Assembly: GCA_028282905.1 (NCBI GenBank)
Contig: JANQGW010000170.1
Coordinates: 1-55,250 of the forward strand
Length of the DNA stretch: 55,250 nucleotides
From: Sedimentisphaerales bacterium
GTDB taxonomy: Bacteria; Planctomycetota; Phycisphaerae; Sedimentisphaerales; Anaerohalosphaeraceae
Direction of reading: 5' to 3'
Positions 1 to 12,359 of the stretch are shown piece after piece. Position numbers and translations under genes: made by a program. Each line of letters opens with the position of its first letter. Positions within the stretch are counted from its first letter, which is position 1. The notes under the pieces are model-generated. The model ran no database searches and was not told the DNA's origin. It saw only the letters and a list, made by a program, of their open reading frames with translations.

Positions 1-97
1 GGCATCCAGTGCGAAACGAATAGATTCGGAGCCTTTGCGGGAATGACACAATTGAAACGGCGGCATAAAACTTTTTACAACGTATTAAGAGGCAATA

Positions 98-994
98 ATG
101 AAAAAGCTATTGATTATCGGCGGCAGCGGATTTGTGGGTGCTAATTTAGCGGCCATGGCGAAAACAGACTGGCAGGTGACTGTGACATCTCACACCGCTT
201 CCGTTATCACTATTGATTCCGTGCAGGTTGTATCAATGGACATTACCGACCGGCAGCAAGTTTTCGATGTCATTGAAAACATCCGGCCGGATGCGGTCAT
301 TCACACCGCCGCGATTTCCAGCCTGGATGCCTGCATTGAAGATCGCGACCGCGCCGACCGCATCAATACCGTCGCCACCGCCGACATCGCCGCCGCGGCC
401 AAATCTGTAGGAGTCAAGATGGTGTTCACCTCGACCGACCTGGTCTATGCCGGCAACCGCTCATTTTACGCTGAAACGGATGACGCCAAGCCAAGTTGCT
501 ATTACGGACAAACAAAATTAGCCGCTGAGCAGGCAATCGTTGACAGCGGCGTCGATTATGCAATCGCCCGACTCGCATTGGTGTACGGCCGTAAACTCGG
601 CCCGCAAAACAGCGGCGTCGAAGCACTGCTGGCAAATCTGGCCGCGGGCAAATCCTTCGCCCAGTTCAGCACGGAATACCGCACGCCGGTCTATGTCGAG
701 GATTTATGCGCGGTCCTGGTGGAAATGGCGAGCAATCCGGCTCTTTCGGGCATTTATAATGTCGGCAGCCCGCAGCGCGTCAGCCGCTATGAATTTGCCC
801 AAATTCTCGCCCGCACCTTCGGCTATCCGGAAGAACTGATCAAGCCCGGCCAGGTAATTGCCGCTAACTTCAAGGACCACCGCCCGGAAGACTGCTCGAT
901 GAATACCGACAAACTCAAGACTGCTCTCGGCCGGTCGCTGTCCGACATCACCGAAGGCCTGATAAAAATAAAAAGGAATCGACATGCGATTTAA
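98..994 (+). CDS. SDR-family sugar-nucleotide reductase (RmlD-like)
   Basis: This 298-residue protein is an extended short-chain dehydrogenase resembling dTDP-4-dehydrorhamnose reductase and related NAD(P)-dependent epimerases. The Rossmann glycine motif GGSGFVG lies at residues 8-14 and the catalytic pair YxxxK at Tyr136-Lys140. A Ser/Thr-rich strand (FTSTDLVY) precedes it, as expected for the active-site serine or threonine. The length matches RmlD. An AGAGG ribosome site sits 6 bases before the ATG. The stop overlaps the next gene by 11 bases, so the two are probably one operon. No other rhamnose gene is nearby, so the substrate is unknown; it may act on a nucleotide sugar or another sugar, given its carbohydrate-related neighbours. 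Confidence 0.85.
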   Translation: MKKLLIIGGSGFVGANLAAMAKTDWQVTVTSHTASVITIDSVQVVSMDITDRQQVFDVIENIRPDAVIHTAAISSLDACIEDRDRADRINTVATADIAAAAKSVGVKMVFTSTDLVYAGNRSFYAETDDAKPSCYYGQTKLAAEQAIVDSGVDYAIARLALVYGRKLGPQNSGVEALLANLAAGKSFAQFSTEYRTPVYVEDLCAVLVEMASNPALSGIYNVGSPQRVSRYEFAQILARTFGYPEELIKPGQVIAANFKDHRPEDCSMNTDKLKTALGRSLSDITEGLIKIKRNRHAI

Positions 995-1928
995 CGTTTT
1001 TTCAAACTTGAAACTCATAAGACTGACACTGGCAGTCTCAATCCTTATGACAGCAGGCTGCGGCCCGACGATAACACCGAAAACTGAAACAGCAAACACA
1101 AATCGCCCCATCCGTGTGTTCATCGTTGCCGGACAATCGAACGCCGTTGGCTATAACAATATCTCTGAATATCAAAACGGCAATGCAGCATTCCCTGACA
1201 AGTATCTTCATCAACCGGACATTCTTTACTGGAACACAAGTACAAAAGACCGCCCCACCGCATGGAAAACACTCCGTGTCAACGATAACGGCTCCTTCGG
1301 CCCGGAAATCACCTTTGCTTACGATCTCGCCGCGGCCAACCCAAACGACCGCATCGCTATCATCAAATGCGCTGTCGGCGGAACCGGCATCGCCAGAAGC
1401 GCCGACTACACCGACTATATCTCCGCATTGAAAAACTTCAACGACAAAGGCAATAACTGGCATCCGCTCTCAGACAATCACCCGGCAGGCCAACTTTACC
1501 AAATGCTGATAGAGGACACCCATGCGGCATTGGCACAGCTTGAATCGGAACACTTCCAATGGAAACTGACCGGATTCATCTGGATGCAGGGCGAACATGA
1601 AGCCGGCATCAGCCTTAAGATGGCAACCGATTACGAAAAATTGCTTACTGAATTTATCGGAGCAATCAGGGGCGATCTGAACACCCCTTGTCTGCCAGTG
1701 GCAATTGGCCAGGTCAACAGTCACACATGGGCTTATGGCGATATCGTCAGACAGGCACAGGAAAATTTTTGCAAAAACGACACAAATGCCGCCCTGGTCA
1801 AAACCACGGACCTATCCCGAAACGGCAGCGGAGGTCCGGCCCATTTCGACGCGGACGCAACACTGACGCTTGGTTCCAGATTTTCCGCGGCAATGAAACA
1901 ATTCATTTGTTCTGGAGATAAGCCATGA
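984..1928 (+). CDS. SGNH-type acetylesterase lipoprotein (sialate O-acetylesterase domain)
   Basis: A 314-residue exported lipoprotein: a hydrophobic signal ends in the lipobox MTAGC with the lipidated Cys at residue 26. The block VAGQSN, with nucleophile candidate Ser52, and the later block WMQGEHEA are hallmarks of the sialate O-acetylesterase / carbohydrate esterase 6 family. A C-terminal HFDADA segment probably supplies the Asp/His of the triad. It likely removes acetyl groups from sugars at the cell envelope. It overlaps the preceding reductase by 11 bases and the following sugar dehydrogenase by 4 (ATGA), indicating translational coupling. The natural substrate cannot be read from sequence. 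Confidence 0.82.
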   Translation: MRFNVFSNLKLIRLTLAVSILMTAGCGPTITPKTETANTNRPIRVFIVAGQSNAVGYNNISEYQNGNAAFPDKYLHQPDILYWNTSTKDRPTAWKTLRVNDNGSFGPEITFAYDLAAANPNDRIAIIKCAVGGTGIARSADYTDYISALKNFNDKGNNWHPLSDNHPAGQLYQMLIEDTHAALAQLESEHFQWKLTGFIWMQGEHEAGISLKMATDYEKLLTEFIGAIRGDLNTPCLPVAIGQVNSHTWAYGDIVRQAQENFCKNDTNAALVKTTDLSRNGSGGPAHFDADATLTLGSRFSAAMKQFICSGDKP

Positions 1929-3346
1929 AAATAGTATTCACGACCGCAATCGTTGTCATTGTTCTTTTGGCCCATAGCATTTCACAAGCCGCTGCCGAAC
2001 CTAAATCTTCGGCCGGCCGTGATTTGTACACGCAGTACTGCTCGTCCTGCCACGGGCTGAATCTGCAGGGCGGCAATGCCAAAAGCCTCGTGGACAAAGT
2101 CTGGCAATTCGGTGACAGCCGCAGACAAATCATTAAGAACACCAAGTTCGGCCTGCCCCATCTGGGAATGCCCGCTTACGAAAAGACGCTGACCGACCTG
2201 CAGATCACGCAAATCCTCGACTATCTCAAAGAGGCCGAAAGCTACTACGCCGTCGTCAAGCCCGGCACACCGGATCAACTGAAGACGCTGGACTACAACA
2301 TCAATGTCGAAATCTTTGCCTCCGGCTTGGAAGTCCCCTGGAGCATCGACTTTCCGGACAGCCGAAGCGTCCTGATCACCGAACGGCCCGGCCGGCTGCG
2401 TCTGGTCACAGACGGCAAACTCGACGCCCGCCCTATCGCCAATACCCCCAAAGTCCTCAATGAAGGACAAGGCGGCCTGATGGATGTCGCCATCAACCCG
2501 GAATACGCGCAGAACGGCTGGATCTATCTGGCCTACAGTCACGCACTGGAAAAAAGCGGTCAAAAACGTCCGCCCGCGATGACGCGCATTGTGCGCGGAC
2601 GCATTAAAGACCACACCTGGACTGACCAGCAGGTCATTTACGAGGCTCCACATGACACCTATCGCACAACACGGATCCATTACGGCTGTCGGATCGTGTT
2701 TGACCGTGACGGCACTCTGTATTTCGGTATCGGCGACCGCGGCATCATGCAACAGGCCCAACAGTTTGATCTGCCCAACGGCAAAATCCACCGCATCAAT
2801 CGAGACGGTACCGTCCCAAAGGATAATCCCTTCGTCAAAAAATCCGAAGCCCTGCCGACGATCTACACCTACGGCAACCGCAATCCACAGGGGCTTGCCA
2901 TCCATCCGGCAACCGGACAACTCTGGCAGACCGAACACGGCCCGCTCGGCGGCGATGAACTAAACCTGATGCTGCCCGGCGTTAATTACGGATGGCCGGT
3001 GATCACCTATGGGAAAAACTACAACGGCACGATCATCTCCGAACTCGAAGAAAAATCGGGCATGGCCCAGCCGATCTGGTACTGGACGCCGTCGATTGCC
3101 GTCTGTGGTCTGGATTTCTGCCGCGGAGAAATGTTTAAGAAATGGAAAAACCACCTGCTGGTCGGCGCGTTAAAATATGAACAGGTCAGCCTTCTGGATA
3201 TCAAGGACAACCGCGTCCTACACGAGGAAGTCATCCTCAAAAATGCCGGCCGCGTGCGCGATGTCGCCTGCGGTCCGGATGGAGCCATCTACGTTGTCCT
3301 TAACAGTCCGGACATCGTCCTGCGCCTGACACCCATGCAGAAATAG
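1925..3346 (+). CDS. Cytochrome c-PQQ-dependent sugar dehydrogenase fusion
   Basis: A 473-residue exported protein with a signal peptide (about residues 1-24), then a small class I cytochrome c domain with haem motif CSSCH at 39-43 and a likely axial Met in the LGMPAY segment. From about residue 127 a six-bladed propeller of the soluble aldose/glucose dehydrogenase (GSDH, YliI-like) family follows, with the conserved stretches VPWSIDF, ITERPGR, EHGPLGGDELN and PGVNYGWP. The fused haem would accept electrons from the reduced PQQ in the periplasm. It ends the operon that begins at position 98. PQQ biosynthesis genes are not in the window, so cofactor supply is open. Confidence 0.88.
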   Translation: MKIVFTTAIVVIVLLAHSISQAAAEPKSSAGRDLYTQYCSSCHGLNLQGGNAKSLVDKVWQFGDSRRQIIKNTKFGLPHLGMPAYEKTLTDLQITQILDYLKEAESYYAVVKPGTPDQLKTLDYNINVEIFASGLEVPWSIDFPDSRSVLITERPGRLRLVTDGKLDARPIANTPKVLNEGQGGLMDVAINPEYAQNGWIYLAYSHALEKSGQKRPPAMTRIVRGRIKDHTWTDQQVIYEAPHDTYRTTRIHYGCRIVFDRDGTLYFGIGDRGIMQQAQQFDLPNGKIHRINRDGTVPKDNPFVKKSEALPTIYTYGNRNPQGLAIHPATGQLWQTEHGPLGGDELNLMLPGVNYGWPVITYGKNYNGTIISELEEKSGMAQPIWYWTPSIAVCGLDFCRGEMFKKWKNHLLVGALKYEQVSLLDIKDNRVLHEEVILKNAGRVRDVACGPDGAIYVVLNSPDIVLRLTPMQK

Positions 3347-3387
3347 CGCTAACCCGCACAAATAAATACATCATTGATTATTATTTG

Positions 3388-3452
3388 TCATTCCCGTGCA
3401 GGCGCCGAATCTAATCTGTATCTGCTGGATACCCGCCTTCGCGGGTATGACA
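3388..3452. repeat. Dispersed intergenic repeat with perfect hairpin
   Basis: This sits between convergent genes and begins GTCATTCCCG. It contains a perfect 8-bp stem, ATACCCGC (3429-3436) with GCGGGTAT (3441-3448), closed by a CTTC loop. A relative with stem TTCCCGC/GCGGGAA lies at 20154-20171. It may act as a two-way terminator, but no clean T-run follows. Confidence 0.6.
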
Positions 3453-3490
3453 TAAAGGCCCAATTATTTATTATGCGAGATTGAAATATA

Positions 3491-4975
3491 CTATTGAGTT
3501 TTCGCGGATTTAATCGCCGTTTTAAAGTCAATCGTTGCCTTGTTCGCATCGACATCAAAGCCGTGCTCTTTGAACCAACCGAACATATCGCGGCCCATCG
3601 CAATGCTCATCACCGCCACCGTCACGTTGACATCGTATTTCTTGATTTCTCCGGGCTTAGCATACTTTCGCTTGGCGATAAAATAGTCCGCCATAAAATC
3701 TGGGTTCTCCTTGCGCATTTCTTCAAAGACCCAAAACGTCTTGCCCCAGTGCATCGCGTTTGCCTGGCCACCGGTCAAAGGCTCGGCGCCTTTAAAACTC
3801 TTGCCGCTGATGTCATAAAGTTTCATCGTCGGGTCAATCTTTTTTGCCCGGTCGATACAGGCATTGATCCGCCGCATCCCTTCTTCTTCATAACCCATAT
3901 CAGCCATCACCAGATCACCCACATACGTCGCGATCGGCTCGTTCCATATCTCGGCAAACGGCAGCACCCACGAATGGACCGTCTCATGCGTGATAAACTC
4001 GATCATGCTGTCTTCACGGTCCGGGAAGCCTCCCCAGAACACCGCCAGCCCCAGCATCCGCCCGGATGAAAATCCGCCCCCGCCGGTCGCCAGCAGACCA
4101 ATCTCGCCGGCCATCCCGTCAGATAACGGCACGCCCAGCCGCTGCCGCATCACCGGCTTGGTCCGCTGGTAAATATCCGCCATTGCCTTCGCATACGGCT
4201 TGAGGTACTCACTGTACCGCAGCGTAATACTGCCCAGCTTTTCACTGTATTCCAGCGACCCCAGCCCCCGGCTCGGCAGCCGCTTTCCGGCATCCACCTT
4301 CTTGCCTGCAGCCGTCTTTTCCAGCAGCGGTGTCCACCAGTGCGCATTAATATTGTCCTTTGCATCGGGCCGACTGCCTGCCAGCCCCCGGGCACTCATC
4401 AATAGCGTTCCGGCGCCGACTTTTTTTCGAGCCAGTACCGCCCTGCCGTCGGCATCTTCTATCAGCACCTCCCACTGGGCGGGACTTTTAATCCTGAACC
4501 AATGACCGCCGCCTTCGATCTCACCACTGATGTCATCGGAGACCGCCTTGAAGGGCTTCTTGGCCCGGCCTTCAAAACTGCACCCAAAGTAAGCGGCCAG
4601 TTTGTTCTGCGGATTGCTGCCGCCATGGCCGAACAGCACCACCCCGCCGCCGGCATTCAGAAATCCGTTCATCGTCTCGACATCCTTGGGAAGATACCGC
4701 AATTTCGCCTCGCAGCCCGGCAGGATCAGCAGATTCGCGTTGGATAAATCATAGTGATACAACGCCCCCCAGCTCGTCGCCCGCGGCTGGCCCGGCAAAT
4801 ACTGCGTGTGAAATCGCCCATCCGCGTAAAAACTGAATTGATGCCCCAGATCGCAAACCGCATGAACCCGCTCTGCCGCCGCAAAGCCTGCACAGCCAAT
4901 CAACAGCATAAATACAACCGCCGCACCCCATAAAGACCTGTTCAACCCGCAATATCCCCGAAAACGTCGCAACAT
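3491..4975 (-). CDS. Secreted protein with HExxH metallopeptidase motif
   Basis: A 494-residue protein with an N-terminal signal/membrane segment ending near AGFAAA. The first third, with LLILPGCEAKLRYLP and GGGVVLFGHGG, resembles a class I glutamine-amidotransferase-like (ThuA/GATase-like) fold. The C-terminal half carries HETVH at residues 330-334 with Glu346 twelve positions later (NEPIATYVGD), the pattern of a zinc gluzincin. The domain order suggests an envelope or extracellular peptidase acting on glycoproteins or host or algal polymers, but I cannot assign a named family. It stands alone, convergent with the sugar dehydrogenase operon. Confidence 0.72.
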   Translation of the reverse strand: MLRRFRGYCGLNRSLWGAAVVFMLLIGCAGFAAAERVHAVCDLGHQFSFYADGRFHTQYLPGQPRATSWGALYHYDLSNANLLILPGCEAKLRYLPKDVETMNGFLNAGGGVVLFGHGGSNPQNKLAAYFGCSFEGRAKKPFKAVSDDISGEIEGGGHWFRIKSPAQWEVLIEDADGRAVLARKKVGAGTLLMSARGLAGSRPDAKDNINAHWWTPLLEKTAAGKKVDAGKRLPSRGLGSLEYSEKLGSITLRYSEYLKPYAKAMADIYQRTKPVMRQRLGVPLSDGMAGEIGLLATGGGGFSSGRMLGLAVFWGGFPDREDSMIEFITHETVHSWVLPFAEIWNEPIATYVGDLVMADMGYEEEGMRRINACIDRAKKIDPTMKLYDISGKSFKGAEPLTGGQANAMHWGKTFWVFEEMRKENPDFMADYFIAKRKYAKPGEIKKYDVNVTVAVMSIAMGRDMFGWFKEHGFDVDANKATIDFKTAIKSAKTQ

Positions 4976-4982
4976 ATCCCAT

Positions 4983-5442
4983 TCCCTTTCAACAATTCTT
5001 CACATGAACAAACCCCAAACAGCTAAAATCATATCAGACCATCCGAAGGTTTTCATTTAAAGACACCTGACAACCTGCAGGATATTGCACAAATTCACCA
5101 AAATACCACCAATGTCGCCGACCTCAGGCATTTCCACGACAACAATAGTAATATTGTCGGGATTCCACTTGACCACTGGACGAATACGCCGGATAATGTG
5201 TTTTCACGGGAGTTAACCCCGACCAGTGAGCCGGGAAAGTTTAAGACGGAGAACTGTACGATGGAGAATCCGGACAAACAAACGAACAAAAACCTCCGAG
5301 GGCCAGAATCACCGCGGCATCCGCCAGCTACAACCAGCGCCACCTGAAAAGATATCTGGCTCCTATAATTCTCCCTGAAAATTTACGTAAAGAGCCTTCA
5401 TTCGAAAGCCCAGATATACCTACTAGACCACGGAGATAGTTT
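4983..5442. other. Gene-poor stretch with possible coding relic
   Basis: There is no convincing gene here. One + strand frame stays open from about 5026 to 5347 without a start codon and reads like ordinary protein (for example ELTPTSEPGKF near its centre), so it may be the decayed end of a lost gene. The region lies between a GC-moderate gene and an AT-rich orphan. Confidence 0.3.
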
Positions 5443-5907
5443 GTGCTGTCAATTTTTTTTATCATTCTATTTGGATTCTTAGTTGTTCAAATAATTAGCG
5501 CAGGTGTATTGATACGTAACCGATCTATAACGCCGAATTTTTGCAAAGCTACAATTGCTTACCCTTTACCACGAAATATAGATAGGCAGGATTTTAGCAA
5601 GAATAAATTTAGGATATGTGTAATACAAGATGACCCTCAACGTTATCCGATGAGTTATCAATTTCGGTGCATAGAAAACGGAGTGGTAATTCGAGAATTC
5701 CTTCCAAGTGGCTATTTAATAAAACTTAGAATGATATTTGTCCCTTGGAAGGCATTGTCTGAAACAAAATCGGTAAATTTACCTCAGTCTCTACGCTGGT
5801 GTATGAACATGGGAAGCCATGTTTTTTTTACTATAGAAGGCACCCCCATACTTCTTATTATAAATAAGAAATACTTGGATGACTTTGGGGTAAATTTTCC
5901 AAGGTGA
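5443..5907 (+). CDS. Small membrane-anchored protein of unknown function
   Basis: A 154-residue protein that I do not recognise. It starts at a GTG and opens with one strongly hydrophobic helix (about residues 2-25, rich in Ile, Phe and Val), followed by a polar domain of about 125 residues with alternating hydrophobic strands. No catalytic motif is visible. The gene and its surroundings (about 5380-6060) are clearly more AT-rich than the genes on either side, and there is no operon partner. Recent acquisition is plausible. No strong ribosome site precedes the GTG, so the exact start is uncertain. Confidence 0.5.
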   Translation: MLSIFFIILFGFLVVQIISAGVLIRNRSITPNFCKATIAYPLPRNIDRQDFSKNKFRICVIQDDPQRYPMSYQFRCIENGVVIREFLPSGYLIKLRMIFVPWKALSETKSVNLPQSLRWCMNMGSHVFFTIEGTPILLIINKKYLDDFGVNFPR

Positions 5908-6070
5908 ACTATAAGGAATCAGGCCCCTTATTGCGACAGGACGTATAAGCTATCGATATACAGGCCGCAGATTGATTAGAGAGAAAGTAAAATCAATTTT
6001 TTTTGATAACGCGTGCAATACGAACTTTTTTTCTGGGCAAAACTGTAAACTTTGAAATCAAACTGTCTGC

Positions 6071-6523
6071 CTATTTCACATCGAGGCAGGCGTCGTATTC
6101 TCGTTGGAAGTTATCGGCGTGTTCGCATTCCTGACTGGCCAGATAATTGAACAGATCGGCCAGTTCCTGTTTGGCCATGCTGTTGGCCAATACGGTATAG
6201 AGCATCTTGGCCGACTTTTCCTTTTTGATCAGATACCGCAGAATCTCCTGCCGCTCCATCTCCGGTGTCAGCGGGATCGCATCCAGGTAGCCGCATTTTC
6301 GCAAGTCCTCCAAATCCGGCATCGGCAAATCGAGCTGACTTTCCCGCAGGCCGCAGAGCTTCTCCTCATGGCCGCGTTCTTCTTCAACAAGCCTGCGGTA
6401 ATAGGCTGCCGTCTCCGGAATCGCTGCCTCTTCGGCCATCTGGGCATAAAACGCCTGCGCGGCCCGCTCCTGCGTGATCGCAAAGTCTAATATCTCGTCA
6501 ATTGTCTGAAACTTAACAGCCAT
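6071..6523 (-). CDS. Ferritin-like / rubrerythrin-fold di-iron protein
   Basis: A 150-residue all-helical protein with the repeated carboxylate pattern of the ferritin-like superfamily. Glu19 (TQERAAQAFY) and the ExxH of EERGH (Glu49, His52) come from the first helix pair. An equivalent Glu (KEKSAKMLY) and the ExxH of QECEH come from the second. It lacks the C-terminal rubredoxin zinc-ribbon of full rubrerythrins. A role in peroxide detoxification or iron handling in an anaerobe fits the family but is inferred. It lies about 50 bases downstream of the TGA-interrupted lipoprotein on the same strand, so the two could be co-transcribed. Confidence 0.85.
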   Translation of the reverse strand: MAVKFQTIDEILDFAITQERAAQAFYAQMAEEAAIPETAAYYRRLVEEERGHEEKLCGLRESQLDLPMPDLEDLRKCGYLDAIPLTPEMERQEILRYLIKKEKSAKMLYTVLANSMAKQELADLFNYLASQECEHADNFQREYDACLDVK

Positions 6524-6573
6524 TTACAATCCTGACTCACACCGCGTTCCATCCTGATTTTCTGAAAACACTT

Positions 6574-7797
6574 CTACTGGCAAATCGTTATCTTTCTTTC
6601 AGCCGTCACTTTCCCGTAAAGCTTCTGGGTTTCATACGTCACGGTGACTGTCAGTTCTTCTTCGTTTCCGTTCAGCTTCAAATCGTTTGGTACACGCCAC
6701 GTGTACCCGCAGGTACCTGCTCAGCCGAAGGGCATGACGCCCTCGGCAACGACCTCACCGTCAGCCCGGGAGATCACCACCGTCGGGTCAAGCGATTTAT
6801 CCTGCTGATAAGTGTGTTTCTTGCCCTCGGTATCGGTATATTCTTTGTCAATCTTGACGCTGGTATCCGTCAGGCCGCGAACCATAATATCCAGTTTCGG
6901 ATCGACCAGCACCGCAGCAAACTTGATTTGCTCACCCAGCTTAAAACGATTCTTGTCCGGCGCGGGCGTATTAAAAGCAATCGCCGGCGTATTGGAAAAG
7001 TCCAGCACATACGGCGTATCTTTGCTGATTTTAAACCCATAGACCGACTCGCGGTCGGACCGTGTACGCCCCTGCTCATCCCGGTGGTAATTGTACGAAA
7101 TTCGGACGGAAAGGTTGTCATAGATGACAGACATGATCGCCGGCCGGTAGTCACCCACGGGAATGCTGCATTCGCCAACCGGTTTCGTCCAGCCTCGTTC
7201 ATCAACATTACCTACCGCTGCCGAACGCTCACTGGATTGGATCGAACCCTGGAATTCAGCCTTCTCAAGCTGCCGGTCGCCTTTACCGACCTTGAACACA
7301 CCGGTATCCCCGGCATAGGGCCGTGCGGCAAACTTAGACGGGTTTTCAAGCACCTCAAATTCATAGAACTTGCCGCCGATCTTGCGAACACTCTTGATCT
7401 CGTCAGCACCCCACCAGGAGGGATTCAGCTTTTTCGACTTATCGTAGAGTGCCATCTGCCTGCGAACGTTATCGCCGGCCGGCACCAAAACAATATACTC
7501 AGCCCCCGCGATCACCAATTCACCCTTCAGCAGCGTATCTTTATTATTGCGCTGCATGTCACGAACAAAATAGGGCGGTCGCTGCGGCAATTCCACCGTA
7601 TCCAGCTTGACCTCCTTTAAATCACAGACAATCACACCGGGACTGCTCTCAAAATCAGATTTTGGTTGGGGTTGTTTGGCCGGAGTCTCAGGAGATTCGG
7701 TGAGTTCGGAAGGTTTTTTCCTGCAGCCGGTCAACACACAAATACCGGCCAGCACACACAAAACTGCGGCAGTTGACAAAAAATGACGTTTTCTCAT
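6574..7797 (-). CDS. Lipoprotein with in-frame TGA, candidate selenoprotein
   Basis: A signal peptide with lipobox LTGC (Cys25) leads into a beta-rich, charged domain that I do not recognise. An AAGGAG ribosome site precedes the ATG. Codon 359 is TGA (6721-6723), yet the same frame continues for 48 more residues to a TAG at 6574-6576, and this extension is plainly protein-like: it begins AGTCGYTWRVP and ends in beta strands (LTVTVTYETQKLYG). Read through, the motif is MPFG-U-AGTC, a U-x3-C redox-type pair (Sec359, Cys363), in a protein of 407 residues. A perfect hairpin starts 13 bases after the TGA, as expected of a bacterial SECIS. The alternatives are a nonsense mutation or a sequencing error at a TGC/TGT Cys codon. 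The selenocysteine machinery is not in this window. Confidence 0.65.
6689..6707 (-). promoter_or_regulatory. SECIS-like hairpin after in-frame TGA
   Basis: On the minus strand a perfect 8-bp stem, GGTACACG with CGTGTACC, is closed by the loop TGG. It starts 13 bases after the TGA, which puts the loop at +22 to +24. Bacterial SECIS elements carry a G in the first loop positions at about this distance. No T-run follows, which argues against a terminator. A separate palindrome, GCAGGTACCTGC, lies directly after the TGA. Confidence 0.55.
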
Positions 7798-7937
7798 GAT
7801 CCACGCTCCTTAATAAAATTCAGTTCAAAAGCATCGATTTGCAGACATTTTACCCGAAATCCAGCGTATTCACAAGGTTTTAAGGTCATAATATCCTGAA
7901 ATATCACTCTTTGCCGCTCTCCGGCCCCGACAGAGGC

Positions 7938-7966
7938 TTGACATTTTCGGGGGGTTCTGCGATACT
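7938..7966 (+). promoter_or_regulatory. Probable sigma-70 promoter of efp
   Basis: A perfect TTGACA (7938-7943) and GATACT (7961-7966) are separated by 17 bases, leaving a leader of about 90 bases before the efp ATG. Confidence 0.6.
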
Positions 7967-8064
7967 GTCTGCCTAATTGACAAGCCGGAGCATTCCCCTG
8001 CGGACCGCCCGGCAAAGATAGTGTAAATGATTGAATATCAAGAACTTGTGTTTCGGAGAGATCC

Positions 8065-8625
8065 ATGAAAGTTTCAGACATGAAAAAAGGGATGACCGTA
8101 CTGATTGACGGCATTCTGTATGTAATCGTTGATTATCAGCACGTCAAGCTCGGCAAAGGCGGCGCAGTTTACCAGACAAAATTCAAAAATCTTGTCGATG
8201 GCGGCATTCGCGACATCCGTCTGCGGGCAGAAGAAACCATCGAAGAAGCCTATCTGGATAAGCGCAATTTTGAGTACCTCTACTCTTCGCCCAACGAGCA
8301 CGTGTTCATGGATCTTGAAAACTACGACCAGATCACCCTTGACGACGATGCATTCGGGGACGGCCCGAAATTCCTCAAGGAAAACGAAAAAATCCAGATC
8401 AGCATGTACAATGAAAAACCCGTTGTAGTCACACTGCCCAATACCGTCGATCTGACAGTCAAGGACACCGCCCCGGAAATCAAAGGCGCCACCGCCACCA
8501 ACCAGTATAAGCCCGCGACCCTGGAAACCGGTTTTGAAGTTCAGGTACCGCCGTTTATCAAGATCGGCGAGAAAATCCGCGTCGATACCCGCAGCGGTGA
8601 ATACGTCACCCGCGTCAAAGACTAA
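8065..8625 (+). CDS. efp: Translation elongation factor P
   Basis: At 186 residues this has the standard EF-P length and three-domain layout. The N-terminal KOW-like domain begins MKVSDMKKGMTV. The exposed loop that carries the modified residue is KLGKGGAVYQTKFKN, with Lys at the tip, as in the family branch modified on lysine. The last domain (VQVPPFIKIGEKIRVDTRSGEYVTRV) matches the family signature. EF-P rescues ribosomes stalled at consecutive prolines. A GGAGAG site precedes the ATG. None of the lysine-modifying genes (epmA, epmB) is in the window. It is followed by a repeat and then secA on the same strand. Confidence 0.97.
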   Translation: MKVSDMKKGMTVLIDGILYVIVDYQHVKLGKGGAVYQTKFKNLVDGGIRDIRLRAEETIEEAYLDKRNFEYLYSSPNEHVFMDLENYDQITLDDDAFGDGPKFLKENEKIQISMYNEKPVVVTLPNTVDLTVKDTAPEIKGATATNQYKPATLETGFEVQVPPFIKIGEKIRVDTRSGEYVTRVKD

Positions 8626-8652
8626 GGTGAACAAGAGACGGAACAATACTTG

Positions 8653-8779
8653 AAATACGAAATCCGAATATCGAAACTCGAAACAAACTTCAAATTCCAA
8701 TGATTCAAGCCAAGTTTGGAGCTTTGATATTTTAGTCATTGAGGTTTGTTTCGGATTTCGTGCTTTGGATTTCGTATTT
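8653..8779. repeat. Long imperfect inverted repeat between efp and secA
   Basis: The left arm (8653-8688, AAATACGAAATCCG to GAAACAAAC) is mirrored by the right arm (8744-8779, GTTTGTTTCGG to GGATTTCGTATTT). The ends match perfectly for 13 bases. The central part (CAAATTCCAATGATTCAAG) is spaced as a loop of about 55 bases. This looks like a non-coding, MITE-like or intergenic repeat unit. It also creates a false upstream extension of the secA reading frame. Confidence 0.7.
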
Positions 8780-8798
8780 TTTATGTGAAGGATTCGTT

Positions 8799-12287
<3,489 letters not shown>

Positions 12288-12300
12288 CCAAATAACAAGC

Positions 12301-12333
12301 AAAAAAAAGGGCGTCATCACGACGCCCTTTTTT
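12301..12333. terminator. Bidirectional Rho-independent terminator after secA
   Basis: The stem GGGCGTC (12309-12315) with GACGCCC (12321-12327) has loop ATCAC, an A-run before and a T-run after, so it can end secA and also the convergent giant gene. Confidence 0.9.
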
Positions 12334-12359
12334 AATACCATGCAATTATCTGACAGCCC

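Noticed and set aside
5095..5343. 82-codon minus-strand open frame
   Set aside because: No ribosome site, unlikely Leu/Phe/Ser-rich protein, and an opposing open frame reads more like protein.
6689..6720. Reading the hairpin after the TGA as a transcription terminator
   Set aside because: No T-run follows and the coding frame continues through it for 48 codons.
8739..8798. Upstream extension of SecA
   Set aside because: These 20 codons lie in the inverted repeat; the ATG at 8799 has a proper ribosome site and matches the family start.
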